DNA of 45,719 bases from Desulfobacterales bacterium (GTDB lineage Bacteria > Desulfobacterota > Desulfobacteria > Desulfobacterales > C00003060): the NCBI GenBank assembly GCA_023129535.1, contig JAGMBW010000126.1, forward strand, positions 1-45,719, read 5' to 3'. Below, piece after piece: positions 31,873 to 40,250 of this stretch. Under the pieces are notes generated by a model. That model made no database searches. It worked only from the letters and a program-made list of their open reading frames with translations, and was not told the DNA's origin. The position numbers were made by a program, and so were the translations under genes. The stretch's first letter is position 1. The number at the start of each line of letters is the position of its first letter.

Positions 31873-31960
31873 GAATGGAGTGTTGGAGTACTGGAGTAGT
31901 GGAGTAGTGTTTTTAATCCATCACTCCATGACTCCATCACTCCATCACTCCATCACTCCT
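31873..31960. repeat. GGAGTNNT hairpin, short loop
   Basis: ggaatggagtgttggagtactggagtagtggagtagtg ttttt aatccatcactccatgactccatcactcc... Confidence 0.85.
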
Positions 31961-31976
31961 GGGGAATGGTTACCGA

Positions 31977-32711
31977 ATGACGAGGCCGCACGAACATCGC
32001 ACATATCGCAGTCTTGTTTCCCAGGGAACATTGGCAAGTTTTCGGGTTGTGGTCAAGGAGACCGATCTTTTTGTTAGGGCTGACAGATCCCTTGAGACCG
32101 AAACCAGAGATCTTGTTTTGAGACACAGAATTCCTCTTGAGCGTTATCTTCAACAGCATCCAGAATTTGCACATGGGCTGATCCCGTTACCCCAGGACCA
32201 ACTGGCCCCACCTATTGTCAGGACCATGATTGCGGCCGGCCAAAAGGCCGGTGTTGGCCCGATGGCAGCAGTTGCAGGAACCATAGCTGAGTATGTGGGC
32301 AGAGACCTCTTAACGTACACCAAAGATGTGATCGTTGAAAATGGGGGAGATATCTTTATCAGAACCGGTTTTCCTCTAATCGCGGCCGTATTTGCTGGTA
32401 AATCTCCGCTGAGTAGTAAGCTTGGGGTGCGGATCGACTCGCCGGGGCATCCTGTGGCAGTTTGTACCTCTTCGGGAACTCTGGGTCATTCCCTCAGCCT
32501 TGGGAGGGCTGACGCAGCCGTAGCGATATCGGCGTCGGCCGCACTCGCAGATGCAGCCGCCACAGCCATTGGAAACAAGGTCTCAGACAAGTCCGACATC
32601 GAACCGGCCATAGCGTTCGGAAAGAAGATAGAAGGGGTTCTGGGCATGGTTGTTATTCTGGATGACGAGATCGGTTTTTGGGGTGAGGTGGAGCTGGTAA
32701 GGCTCGCATAG
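31977..32711 (+). CDS. UPF0280 family protein (ApbE-like)
   Basis: 244 aa; VGPMAAVAGTIAEYVG...VIVENGGDIF...VCTSSGTLGHSLSLGRADAA. Confidence 0.85.
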   Translation: MTRPHEHRTYRSLVSQGTLASFRVVVKETDLFVRADRSLETETRDLVLRHRIPLERYLQQHPEFAHGLIPLPQDQLAPPIVRTMIAAGQKAGVGPMAAVAGTIAEYVGRDLLTYTKDVIVENGGDIFIRTGFPLIAAVFAGKSPLSSKLGVRIDSPGHPVAVCTSSGTLGHSLSLGRADAAVAISASAALADAAATAIGNKVSDKSDIEPAIAFGKKIEGVLGMVVILDDEIGFWGEVELVRLA

Positions 32712-32736
32712 ATCCGCTTTCCGGAGATTTAAAAAG

Positions 32737-32994
32737 AATCACGAAAACACGAAAGAACGAAAGCGCGAAAGAGGAAAGGACCATGAGTAGCTCGATTTCA
32801 AACAATAGCTCAATTACAGAGATGGAAAAAAACAAGCATCAGTTTGCCCAACTTCGATCATATCTCAGGGCTACCAGCCTGAAGGTAGGATTGTTAGTAA
32901 ATTTTTCAAGGCCCACTTTAGGGGCAAGAAGAGTTGTCAACTAATTTTCGTGTTTTCGTACTTTCGTGTTTTCGTGATTAGGTACTTTCGTGTT
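32737..32994. repeat. NACGAAAR 8-mer inverted arms flanking the GxxExxY-like remnant
   Basis: aatcacgaaaacacgaaagaacgaaagcgcgaaag vs ttttcgtgttttcgtactttcgtgttttcgtgatt. Confidence 0.85.
32783..32944 (+). pseudogene. Truncated remnant resembling the C-terminus of GxxExxY family proteins
   Basis: 53-aa frame, below the ORF-track cutoff: MSSSISNNSSITEMEKNKHQFAQLRSYLRATSLKVGLLVNFSRPTLGARRVVN*; the AQLxSYLRATxLKVGLLVNF segment matches the recalled GxxExxY C-terminal signature; flanked by inverted NACGAAAR arms. Confidence 0.6.
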
Positions 32995-33091
32995 TGATTC
33001 CGTGTGACACCGATTACGCGTGAACAAAAGGGCTTGTATTTTTGGTCAAGACTGCTATAAGACTTCAATATTTCTTGCTGAGGTGAAAGAT

Positions 33092-33565
33092 ATGAAGACC
33101 CTGTGGGCTCCGTGGCGAATGGAGTACATTCTGAGTGAAAAAGAAAAGGAGTGTATATTCTGTGTTGCCTTGTCGGAGCGGGGCAACCTCACCCTATACA
33201 AAGGTCCACTCTCCATGGTCATGATGAACAAGTATCCGTATATTAATGGACATCTTTTGGTTGCTCCCAAAAGGCATGTATCGTCCCTGGATGAGATGAC
33301 AATGGAAGAGATGGCTGATCTTTTGAAGACGACAAAAGAGTCCATCGGAATCCTGAAAAAAGTGATGAAGCCAGATGGATTCAATGTGGGTCTGAATCTC
33401 GGGGTGGTGGCTGGTGCAGGTGTAGAGCAGCACCTTCATTTTCACATTGTGCCACGCTGGCATGGGGATACCAATGCTATGACCTTGTTTGCTGAGGTGC
33501 GGGTGATACCTGAACACCTTGAGGCAACTTATCACAACCTCAAACCACATTTTGAAAGACTTTGA
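33092..33565 (+). CDS. HIT (histidine triad) family protein
   Basis: MKTLWAPWRMEYIL...; LNLGVVAGAGVEQHLHFHIVPRW triad. Confidence 0.92.
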   Translation: MKTLWAPWRMEYILSEKEKECIFCVALSERGNLTLYKGPLSMVMMNKYPYINGHLLVAPKRHVSSLDEMTMEEMADLLKTTKESIGILKKVMKPDGFNVGLNLGVVAGAGVEQHLHFHIVPRWHGDTNAMTLFAEVRVIPEHLEATYHNLKPHFERL

Positions 33566-33601
33566 GTCAACAAACGCAACTCTGTACAAGGAGGATTCGA
33601 G

Positions 33602-33949
33602 ATGAAAACCCTAAAGCTCGTGTTGTTGTCTCTAGTGATCATTTTTCTGGTGGTTCTTGTATGGCAGAACCCTGGTGTTTTTATGGATAAGAAGGCCTTG
33701 AGGCTTAACCTTCCGGTATGGGGTGACCACCAGACCCAGCCTATTTACTTGTTCTTGTACTTTCTGTCTCTCTTTTTCATTGGCCTTGTGGTTTCCTATT
33801 TCTATGGGCTGAGTGAGCGTTTTAAGGCAAAAAAAGTGACAAGAAATCATCTCGAGACCATCCGTAAGTTGGAAGAAGAGATAAAGGTCTTCAAAAGCTT
33901 GCCTGTTTATAAAGAAAGTACGCCTTCCAAAGAAACCGAGGTTGTCTAA
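33602..33949 (+). CDS. LapA-like (DUF1049) small membrane protein
   Basis: 115 aa, two TM segments with a tail; SD AAGGAGG. Confidence 0.7.
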   Translation: MKTLKLVLLSLVIIFLVVLVWQNPGVFMDKKALRLNLPVWGDHQTQPIYLFLYFLSLFFIGLVVSYFYGLSERFKAKKVTRNHLETIRKLEEEIKVFKSLPVYKESTPSKETEVV

Positions 33950-34020
33950 CTCAACGGGATTTCTGCAACTCATTGAAATTACGCCACGTTGTTTTGTGGG
34001 TTGTAAGCCCGAGATAAGGA

Positions 34021-34122
34021 ATGATGGAGTAATGGAGTATTGGAGTGATGGAGAACATAGAACCACCAAAGATCCTCTCAGACCCATACCTCCATTGCTC
34101 CATTACTCCATTACTCCCTCCA
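34021..34122. repeat. GGAGTNNT inverted arms upstream of mutS
   Basis: Direct reading. Confidence 0.85.
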
Positions 34123-34150
34123 GGGCATAGGCCCTGCGGGTTTTCCTGCC

Positions 34151-36766
34151 ATGGCTAAAGCTACCCCGATGGTTCAGCAATATCTGTCGATTAAGCAGCA
34201 GTACCCTGATGCTATCCTGTTCTACCGCATGGGCGATTTCTATGAGATGTTCTTTGAAGATGCAAAGATAGCATCTCGAATCCTCGAAATTACTCTGACT
34301 TCCCGCAACAAAAAGGATGAAGAAGCGATTCCTATGTGCGGTGTGCCTCACCATGCCGCTCAGGGCTACATTGCACGCTTGATCGAGGACGGTTTCAAAG
34401 TAGCCGTCTGCGAACAGGTGGAGGATCCGGCAAAGGCCAAGGGCCTTGTGAAGCGGGATGTCGTGCGGGTGATAACACCCGGAGTTGTCATTGACACAGA
34501 CATTTTGGATGCAAGGTCCAACAATTTTCTCATGGCCCTGTTTTTCTGGCAGGATCGCTACGGGATCGCCTATCTGGACATCTCGACGGGGACTTTTCGG
34601 GTGACCGAATCAAGCCGGTTCGACGAGGTGGCAGACGAGTGCCGGCGTATACAGCCAAGCGAAACGCTGCTTGCCGATTCCCATCGCCAAATACCTCAAA
34701 TCAAGGCAGTGATAGAAGCGCTCGGGAAGACGTCATTAAACTTCCTGAAAGATGAGGGCTTTGAACTGGAATCAGCGCGGGCACGGCTTCTTAGACAGTT
34801 TAAGGTCCAGTCTCTGGAAGGATTTGGTTGTAATGATTGGCGGGTCGGGATTGCAGCGGCCGGCGCTCTGCTGTGCTACGTGGATGAGACCCAAAAGGAA
34901 GAGCTCGTCCACATCACGGGGATTGCATCCTACAACCTTTCCGACTTCATGATCGTAGATGAGACCACCAAAAGAAACTTAGAACTGTTTGAGACCATTT
35001 GGACTGGCGCCAAACGAGGGTCTCTTCTTGGCGTAATGGATCAAACTGTAACAGCCATGGGTGCCCGCATGCTGCGGTCATGGCTTCAGTATCCGCTTTT
35101 GGATCTTGAGCAAATCAAACTCCGATTGGACACCGTAGAAGAGGCCAAGAAGGAGCTGCCGTTGAGGCGTTCAATGAGGAAGGTCCTGCAAGAGGTACAT
35201 GATTTGCAGCGCTTGAATGCCAGGATCGCGCTCGATCGGTGCAATGCTCGAGACATGTTAGCGTTGAAACAGTCTATTCAAAGACTTCCTGAGATACGTT
35301 CTTTGGTAAATCGGTTTGCAAGTCGGCTTTTTGTAAAGATTGCCTCACAATGGGATGACCTTGCCGATGTAGCTGATCTGATCGAAGATGCAATATCTGA
35401 TGAGCCGCCCCTTAGCACACGGGAAGGTGGCATTATTAAGCCGGGTTTTGATGAGCGGCTCGACAAACTGATTTGCAGCAGTCGGGAAGCAAAGGATTGG
35501 ATCTCTGGCCTTCAGGCCAAGGAACGGCAAGTTACAGGGATTAACTCCTTGAAGGTGGGCTTCAACAAGGTTTTTGGTTATTATATTCAGGTTTCGAAGA
35601 CCCATATCAAATCAGTGCCGGCACACTATATGCGGAAACAAACCCTCGTTAATGCAGAGCGCTATATTACCCAGGACCTCAAGGCCTATGAGGCCGAAGT
35701 CTTAGGGGCTGAAGAAAAACGGTCCCGGTTGGAGTATGAACTGTTTTGTGTTTTAAGGCAAAAGGTGGCTCAAAGTAGTCGCCGCATTGCCGGGATGGCT
35801 GACGTTGTTTCCACGCTGGATGTATTGTTGGCATTGGCTGAACTGGCTGATCAAAATGGTTATCTAAAGCCAGTCGTTCATGGCGGTGACAGCCTCTTTT
35901 TCAAGGAGAGTCGTCATCCGGTCATTGAAAAACTGGTATCATCAGAACGGTTTGTGCCTAACACGATTGAGATGGATCATACCTCGCGACAGGTGCTTAT
36001 CATTACCGGGCCCAACATGGCCGGAAAATCAACGATCCTGCGTCAGGTAGCCTTGTTGGTATTGATGGCCCAGGTGGGTTCATTCGTTCCGGCCGAAGCA
36101 GCCTCCATCGGAATCGTGGATCGAATCTTCACCCGGGTTGGGGCTCTGGATAACCTTGCGGAAGGCCAGAGTACCTTCATGGTGGAAATGCACGAAACCG
36201 CCAACATCTTAAATAATGCCACTGATAAGAGTTTGGTCATTCTGGATGAGATTGGCAGAGGCACCAGTACGTTTGACGGCCTGAGCATTGCCTGGGCTGT
36301 GGCAGAATATCTCCACGACTGGAAAGGGCGTGGGATCAAGGCGCTTTTTGCCACTCACTATCATGAGCTAACCGACCTGGCCATTACCAAGCCTCGAGTG
36401 AAGAATTACAACGTGGCTGTCAAGGAATGGAATGAGGAAGTCATTTTCTTGAGGAAACTGGTTGAGGGGGGTACAAATCGAAGCTACGGCATCCAGGTGG
36501 CACGCCTGGCGGGCATTCCGGCCCATGTCCTTGAGCGGGCCAGGGAGATATTAACAAACATAGAAAATGGTGAGTTAAATAGTGTGGGAGAACCGGTCCT
36601 GGCACATTCCAAGGGATCGGTCGACAAGGACGCAAGTGTTCAGCTTTCGCTTTTTAAGACCTCAGACGATGTTGTGATGACTACCTTGAAAAAGCTCGAT
36701 ATTTCCAATATGACACCCCTTGAGGCATTGAACCAGTTGAACGAACTAAAAAAACTCATGGAGTAA
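34151..36766 (+). CDS. mutS: DNA mismatch repair protein MutS
   Basis: 871 aa; TPMVQQYLSIKQQYPDAILFYRMGDFYEMF; TGPNMAGKSTILRQ; stop TAA lies within a GGAGTAAT unit. Confidence 0.97.
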   Translation: MAKATPMVQQYLSIKQQYPDAILFYRMGDFYEMFFEDAKIASRILEITLTSRNKKDEEAIPMCGVPHHAAQGYIARLIEDGFKVAVCEQVEDPAKAKGLVKRDVVRVITPGVVIDTDILDARSNNFLMALFFWQDRYGIAYLDISTGTFRVTESSRFDEVADECRRIQPSETLLADSHRQIPQIKAVIEALGKTSLNFLKDEGFELESARARLLRQFKVQSLEGFGCNDWRVGIAAAGALLCYVDETQKEELVHITGIASYNLSDFMIVDETTKRNLELFETIWTGAKRGSLLGVMDQTVTAMGARMLRSWLQYPLLDLEQIKLRLDTVEEAKKELPLRRSMRKVLQEVHDLQRLNARIALDRCNARDMLALKQSIQRLPEIRSLVNRFASRLFVKIASQWDDLADVADLIEDAISDEPPLSTREGGIIKPGFDERLDKLICSSREAKDWISGLQAKERQVTGINSLKVGFNKVFGYYIQVSKTHIKSVPAHYMRKQTLVNAERYITQDLKAYEAEVLGAEEKRSRLEYELFCVLRQKVAQSSRRIAGMADVVSTLDVLLALAELADQNGYLKPVVHGGDSLFFKESRHPVIEKLVSSERFVPNTIEMDHTSRQVLIITGPNMAGKSTILRQVALLVLMAQVGSFVPAEAASIGIVDRIFTRVGALDNLAEGQSTFMVEMHETANILNNATDKSLVILDEIGRGTSTFDGLSIAWAVAEYLHDWKGRGIKALFATHYHELTDLAITKPRVKNYNVAVKEWNEEVIFLRKLVEGGTNRSYGIQVARLAGIPAHVLERAREILTNIENGELNSVGEPVLAHSKGSVDKDASVQLSLFKTSDDVVMTTLKKLDISNMTPLEALNQLNELKKLME

Positions 36767-37113
36767 TGGAGTGTTGGAGTAATGGAGTAGTGGAGTAATG
36801 GAGTGCTGGAGTAGTGGAGTAATGGAATGACTAAAATTCGTTCCGGGTTCCGAGTTCCGAGTTTAGCGCAAGCTTCACATTGTGTCGAGTTAAGATCTTT
36901 TTCGACTTTTAACTCGCAACCCGCAACCCGCAACGCCCAACTTGCAACTCGCAACCCGCAACCCGTTCTGACGCATCACTCCAGTACTCCGGTACTCCAG
37001 TACTCCGGTACTTCATCGCTCCATCACTCCATCACTCCATCACTCCAATACTCCGGTACTCCATCGCTCCATCACTCCAGTGCTCCATTACTCCAATACT
37101 CCCTCTTTTTTCT
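36764..37113. repeat. Large GGAGTNNT element between mutS and amidase, with internal CGCAACC 7-mer arms
   Basis: ~8 units left arm, ~16 units right arm; the right arm is inside the amidase ORF. Confidence 0.9.
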
Positions 37114-38824
37114 CGCTTTTCTTCTGGTCTTTGCTTTCCCGCCTATAGCTACGGCAGACCAAACGGAAAAAGACTATCGACACGCGCAGTTGAGTTTTGA
37201 AAGGCTTCTGAAAGATCCTGAAAAACAGAAGCTCCGATATCATTGGATTGCCTGCATAAAGAAGTTCCGGTTCGTTTATGCAGCCCAACCGAACGGACCA
37301 AGGGCAGATGACGCCCTTGTCATGACGGCGCGGCTCTATGCGAAGTTATATGAGTCTTCTTGCGATATACGAGATAAACAAGAGGCCCTCGATTATTACA
37401 ACCGCTTGCTGAAGCGTTTTCCAAAGAGCCAATACCGGTCTAAGGCCAAGAAGGCGATTGCTCGGTTGAATGCGGACAAGGGAAAGGAAATTGATCAAGG
37501 AAAGATTTCGGATGGCCATGTTTTCGTTATCAAAAGTGCCTCAAAATCCAAGGCACCGCCACGGGCCAGAAAGCCTTCCCATAAAGAGAAAAGCTCTCAG
37601 ACTCAAACAGGCTCACTCGCGGAGGTGAAGGCCATACGTTTTTGGTCCAGCCCCAGTTATACCCGCGTGGCCATTGATGTGGAATCTGAGGTCCGATACA
37701 CCTACCGCCTGTTGAAACAAGATCCCATTATTGCAAAGCCTAAGCGTCTTTATATTGATCTGAATCATGCGCGCACAGGGGCTGAGCTAAAGCCAGTTGT
37801 GCCGATCAAGGATGATCTGCTCAGCGGTGCTCGTGCAGCTCAGTTCAGTCCGGATACGGTCAGGGTCGTTCTGGATATCAAATCGATCGATAATTTCAAG
37901 ATATTCTCACTGCGCAATCCGTTTCGCATTGTAATCGATATCAGTGGTGTGCCCAGAAAGACTGCATCCAAGAAACGATTCAAACCCGAACCGGAAAAAC
38001 CAACTGGCAAGGTGCCCAAGGGGGCCCTGGCTAAGCAACTGGCCCTTGGGGTGAAGCGGATTGTTATTGACCCTGGACATGGGGGCAAAGATCCTGGCGC
38101 CATTGGGTATTTGAAGAGTGTGCAAGAGAAGAACGTGACTCTGGAGATTTCCCGGAGACTGGCCGGGAAGATTCGCGAGAGGCTTGGATGCGAGGTATTG
38201 CTCACCAGAAGCACAGATACCTTTCTATCGCTTGAAGAACGCACCGCAATCGCCAATACCAGGAATGCCGACCTTTTTGTTTCCATCCACGCCAATGCCC
38301 ACAGGAGGAGGGCATGTCATGGCGTTGAAACCTATGTGTTGAATCTGGCCACAGATGAAGACGCCATCCTTGTGGCTGCACGGGAGAATGCCACCTCGGC
38401 CAAAAATATTAGTGACCTTGAGGCTATCTTGAGTGACCTGATGAACAACTCCAAGCTGGACGAATCGACTCGTCTTGCAGGTTACGTTCAGGAAGCCCTA
38501 ATTAGCAAGTTGAAGCCAAAATATAGCCGGATCAAAGACAAAGGTGTAAAACAGGCCCCTTTCTATGTATTACTTGGCGCTGGGATGCCGTGCATTTTGG
38601 TAGAAGTGGCATTCATAACGAATCCGAGAGAGTGTCGCAGATTAAACACTGCTGGTTACCAGGAAGACATAGCAGACGCCATTGTAACAGGTATCGAACA
38701 CTATATACAGGAGATCCATCCGGCTGCACTCACTCAGGCTGAAGTCCTGCAAAGGCTCGACGAGCCTCTTCCTGGAGCAGATGTGCTGTATGGGCGTATC
38801 GGGGTGAGAAATGGAACGGCGTGA
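36827..38824 (+). CDS. N-acetylmuramoyl-L-alanine amidase (AMIN + Amidase_3) with repeat-derived N-terminal extension
   Basis: RIVIDPGHGGKDPGAIG, VFVSIHANAHRR-type motif (LFVSIHANAH), AFITNPRE; the first ~90 codons read through repeats ahead of hydrophobic SLFFLAFLLVFAFPPIATA. Confidence 0.9.
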   Translation: MTKIRSGFRVPSLAQASHCVELRSFSTFNSQPATRNAQLATRNPQPVLTHHSSTPVLQYSGTSSLHHSITPSLQYSGTPSLHHSSAPLLQYSLFFLAFLLVFAFPPIATADQTEKDYRHAQLSFERLLKDPEKQKLRYHWIACIKKFRFVYAAQPNGPRADDALVMTARLYAKLYESSCDIRDKQEALDYYNRLLKRFPKSQYRSKAKKAIARLNADKGKEIDQGKISDGHVFVIKSASKSKAPPRARKPSHKEKSSQTQTGSLAEVKAIRFWSSPSYTRVAIDVESEVRYTYRLLKQDPIIAKPKRLYIDLNHARTGAELKPVVPIKDDLLSGARAAQFSPDTVRVVLDIKSIDNFKIFSLRNPFRIVIDISGVPRKTASKKRFKPEPEKPTGKVPKGALAKQLALGVKRIVIDPGHGGKDPGAIGYLKSVQEKNVTLEISRRLAGKIRERLGCEVLLTRSTDTFLSLEERTAIANTRNADLFVSIHANAHRRRACHGVETYVLNLATDEDAILVAARENATSAKNISDLEAILSDLMNNSKLDESTRLAGYVQEALISKLKPKYSRIKDKGVKQAPFYVLLGAGMPCILVEVAFITNPRECRRLNTAGYQEDIADAIVTGIEHYIQEIHPAALTQAEVLQRLDEPLPGADVLYGRIGVRNGTA

Positions 38825-39746
38825 ATTGCTTGACACCCGCTTTTCTGGCTAAGATGCCTGCTTGTTTTGCGGTCAGGTGATATTTATTGCGTGCAATGTC
38901 CAGATCTGCATCAAGAAATGCAGCCTCGATGAAAAGGTGGTCGGCATTCCGGGCAAAATCAACGATCTTTTCGGCGTTTTCAGGGCTGAAAACAACGTCA
39001 ACAATATAAGTAATTTTTTGTCCTGGTGAAACACGGGCGATTTGGTTTGCAAGATCACCGAGGCTGAACGTAAGTTTGTGCTCTTTTCCAGCCTCTTTCC
39101 AGACTACGTGAAAATCTTCTCCTGCGTCATGCTCCTCATATAATACCTGCTTGAACCGTCTAAGCCATGGGCCCACCGGTATCTTGAGCCTTTTCAGGCT
39201 ATCCTTCATGATATTGACATGAAACCGTTCCTTGAGGTTAAAACCGAGGCAGGGGATCTTATGATCCAGGTGGATAGCATGGACTGAAAAGGCGGGCTCT
39301 GCCACGAGAGTCTCGTCAAAAGGAGCCTCCTCTGGCGCCTGTTTTGACTTAAACCCTTTGTTACACTCGTAGACCTGGCTGATGGTGTACGTTGGATGTA
39401 CCTCAGTGGCCTTCACGGAAAAACTGTGGCTGTAATTTTCAACCAGGTTCCAGGTGTAGCTTGCCAGCTTCCCTTCAATGTTTTGAAGAAAGTGGGGTGG
39501 GCCAAAGACGTGGAAGGCCTTCTGTCGTCCCAGGAAAGTACGCAGCAAGGTATCAAAACCTGCAAAATGGTCCATGTGGGTGTGGGATACGAATCCGTGG
39601 GTAAGCTTTAAGATCTCTTTGGGTGGTAGGCGGTACAGATCTCCCATGTCAAACAGGAGGGCACGCTTTTCAAAGAAAAATGGTATAAAGAGGGCAGGGT
39701 CCTCTAAAGGACCGTTAACCAGTCTGGGATGAAAGGAGGGCCTCAT
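38730..39746 (-). CDS. MBL-fold metallo-hydrolase (RNase Z-like)
   Basis: 338 aa; LTHGFVSHTHMDHFAGFDTLLR metal-binding motif; KQFTPFHFSPRY C-terminal His motif. Confidence 0.85.
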   Translation of the reverse strand: MRPSFHPRLVNGPLEDPALFIPFFFEKRALLFDMGDLYRLPPKEILKLTHGFVSHTHMDHFAGFDTLLRTFLGRQKAFHVFGPPHFLQNIEGKLASYTWNLVENYSHSFSVKATEVHPTYTISQVYECNKGFKSKQAPEEAPFDETLVAEPAFSVHAIHLDHKIPCLGFNLKERFHVNIMKDSLKRLKIPVGPWLRRFKQVLYEEHDAGEDFHVVWKEAGKEHKLTFSLGDLANQIARVSPGQKITYIVDVVFSPENAEKIVDFARNADHLFIEAAFLDADLDIARNKYHLTAKQAGILARKAGVKQFTPFHFSPRYAHTAHLLQEEARRAFAGLQPE

Positions 39747-40165
39747 TGAAGGATGAATCTGGCAACCTGGCGGTTAATGCAGTTATAGATCTCTTCATCA
39801 GAACCATAAATGTCTTCAACGCTCCTATGGTTGATCAGTTGTTCGACGACAAACGCCGTTACATAGAGACTTACGATGTGCGGCCGGGGAACGAGGTTCC
39901 TGAACGGGGCAATTTGGTAATCGATATCAAATACATCTGAACGGGTCAATTTCTGAAGTGAGGCTGCGATCTGTTTTTGAATATCGTCCTTACTCGTCGT
40001 TTGGACCAGTTTTTCCTCTATAAGCTTCATGGACAGGGAATTGCTAAGAGGCTCCAGAACATTCTTCACTTGTTCGATAGCAAGCTGGCGGGCCCGTTCC
40101 TTAGAACTTTCAATCCTGGAAAGGATCCTTGATTCGCCTCTGCTGGGGCGAAATACTTTTGCCAT
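39743..40165 (-). CDS. Conserved hypothetical protein
   Basis: MAKVFRPSRGESRILSRIESS...; ATGA overlap with the downstream MBL gene. Confidence 0.6.
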   Translation of the reverse strand: MAKVFRPSRGESRILSRIESSKERARQLAIEQVKNVLEPLSNSLSMKLIEEKLVQTTSKDDIQKQIAASLQKLTRSDVFDIDYQIAPFRNLVPRPHIVSLYVTAFVVEQLINHRSVEDIYGSDEEIYNCINRQVARFILQ

Positions 40166-40250
40166 TGCACAGGACCTCAACGGTTCGTAGTAATTTTACT
40201 ATAAACAAAGAAATTGAACATTGCAAGCCAATAACCGGTTTGCATTAATA

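Noticed and set aside
36973-37113. CRISPR-like regularly repeated sequence
   Set aside because: Units are contiguous octamers without spacers; no cas genes; no repeat-spacer periodicity of 55-75 bp.
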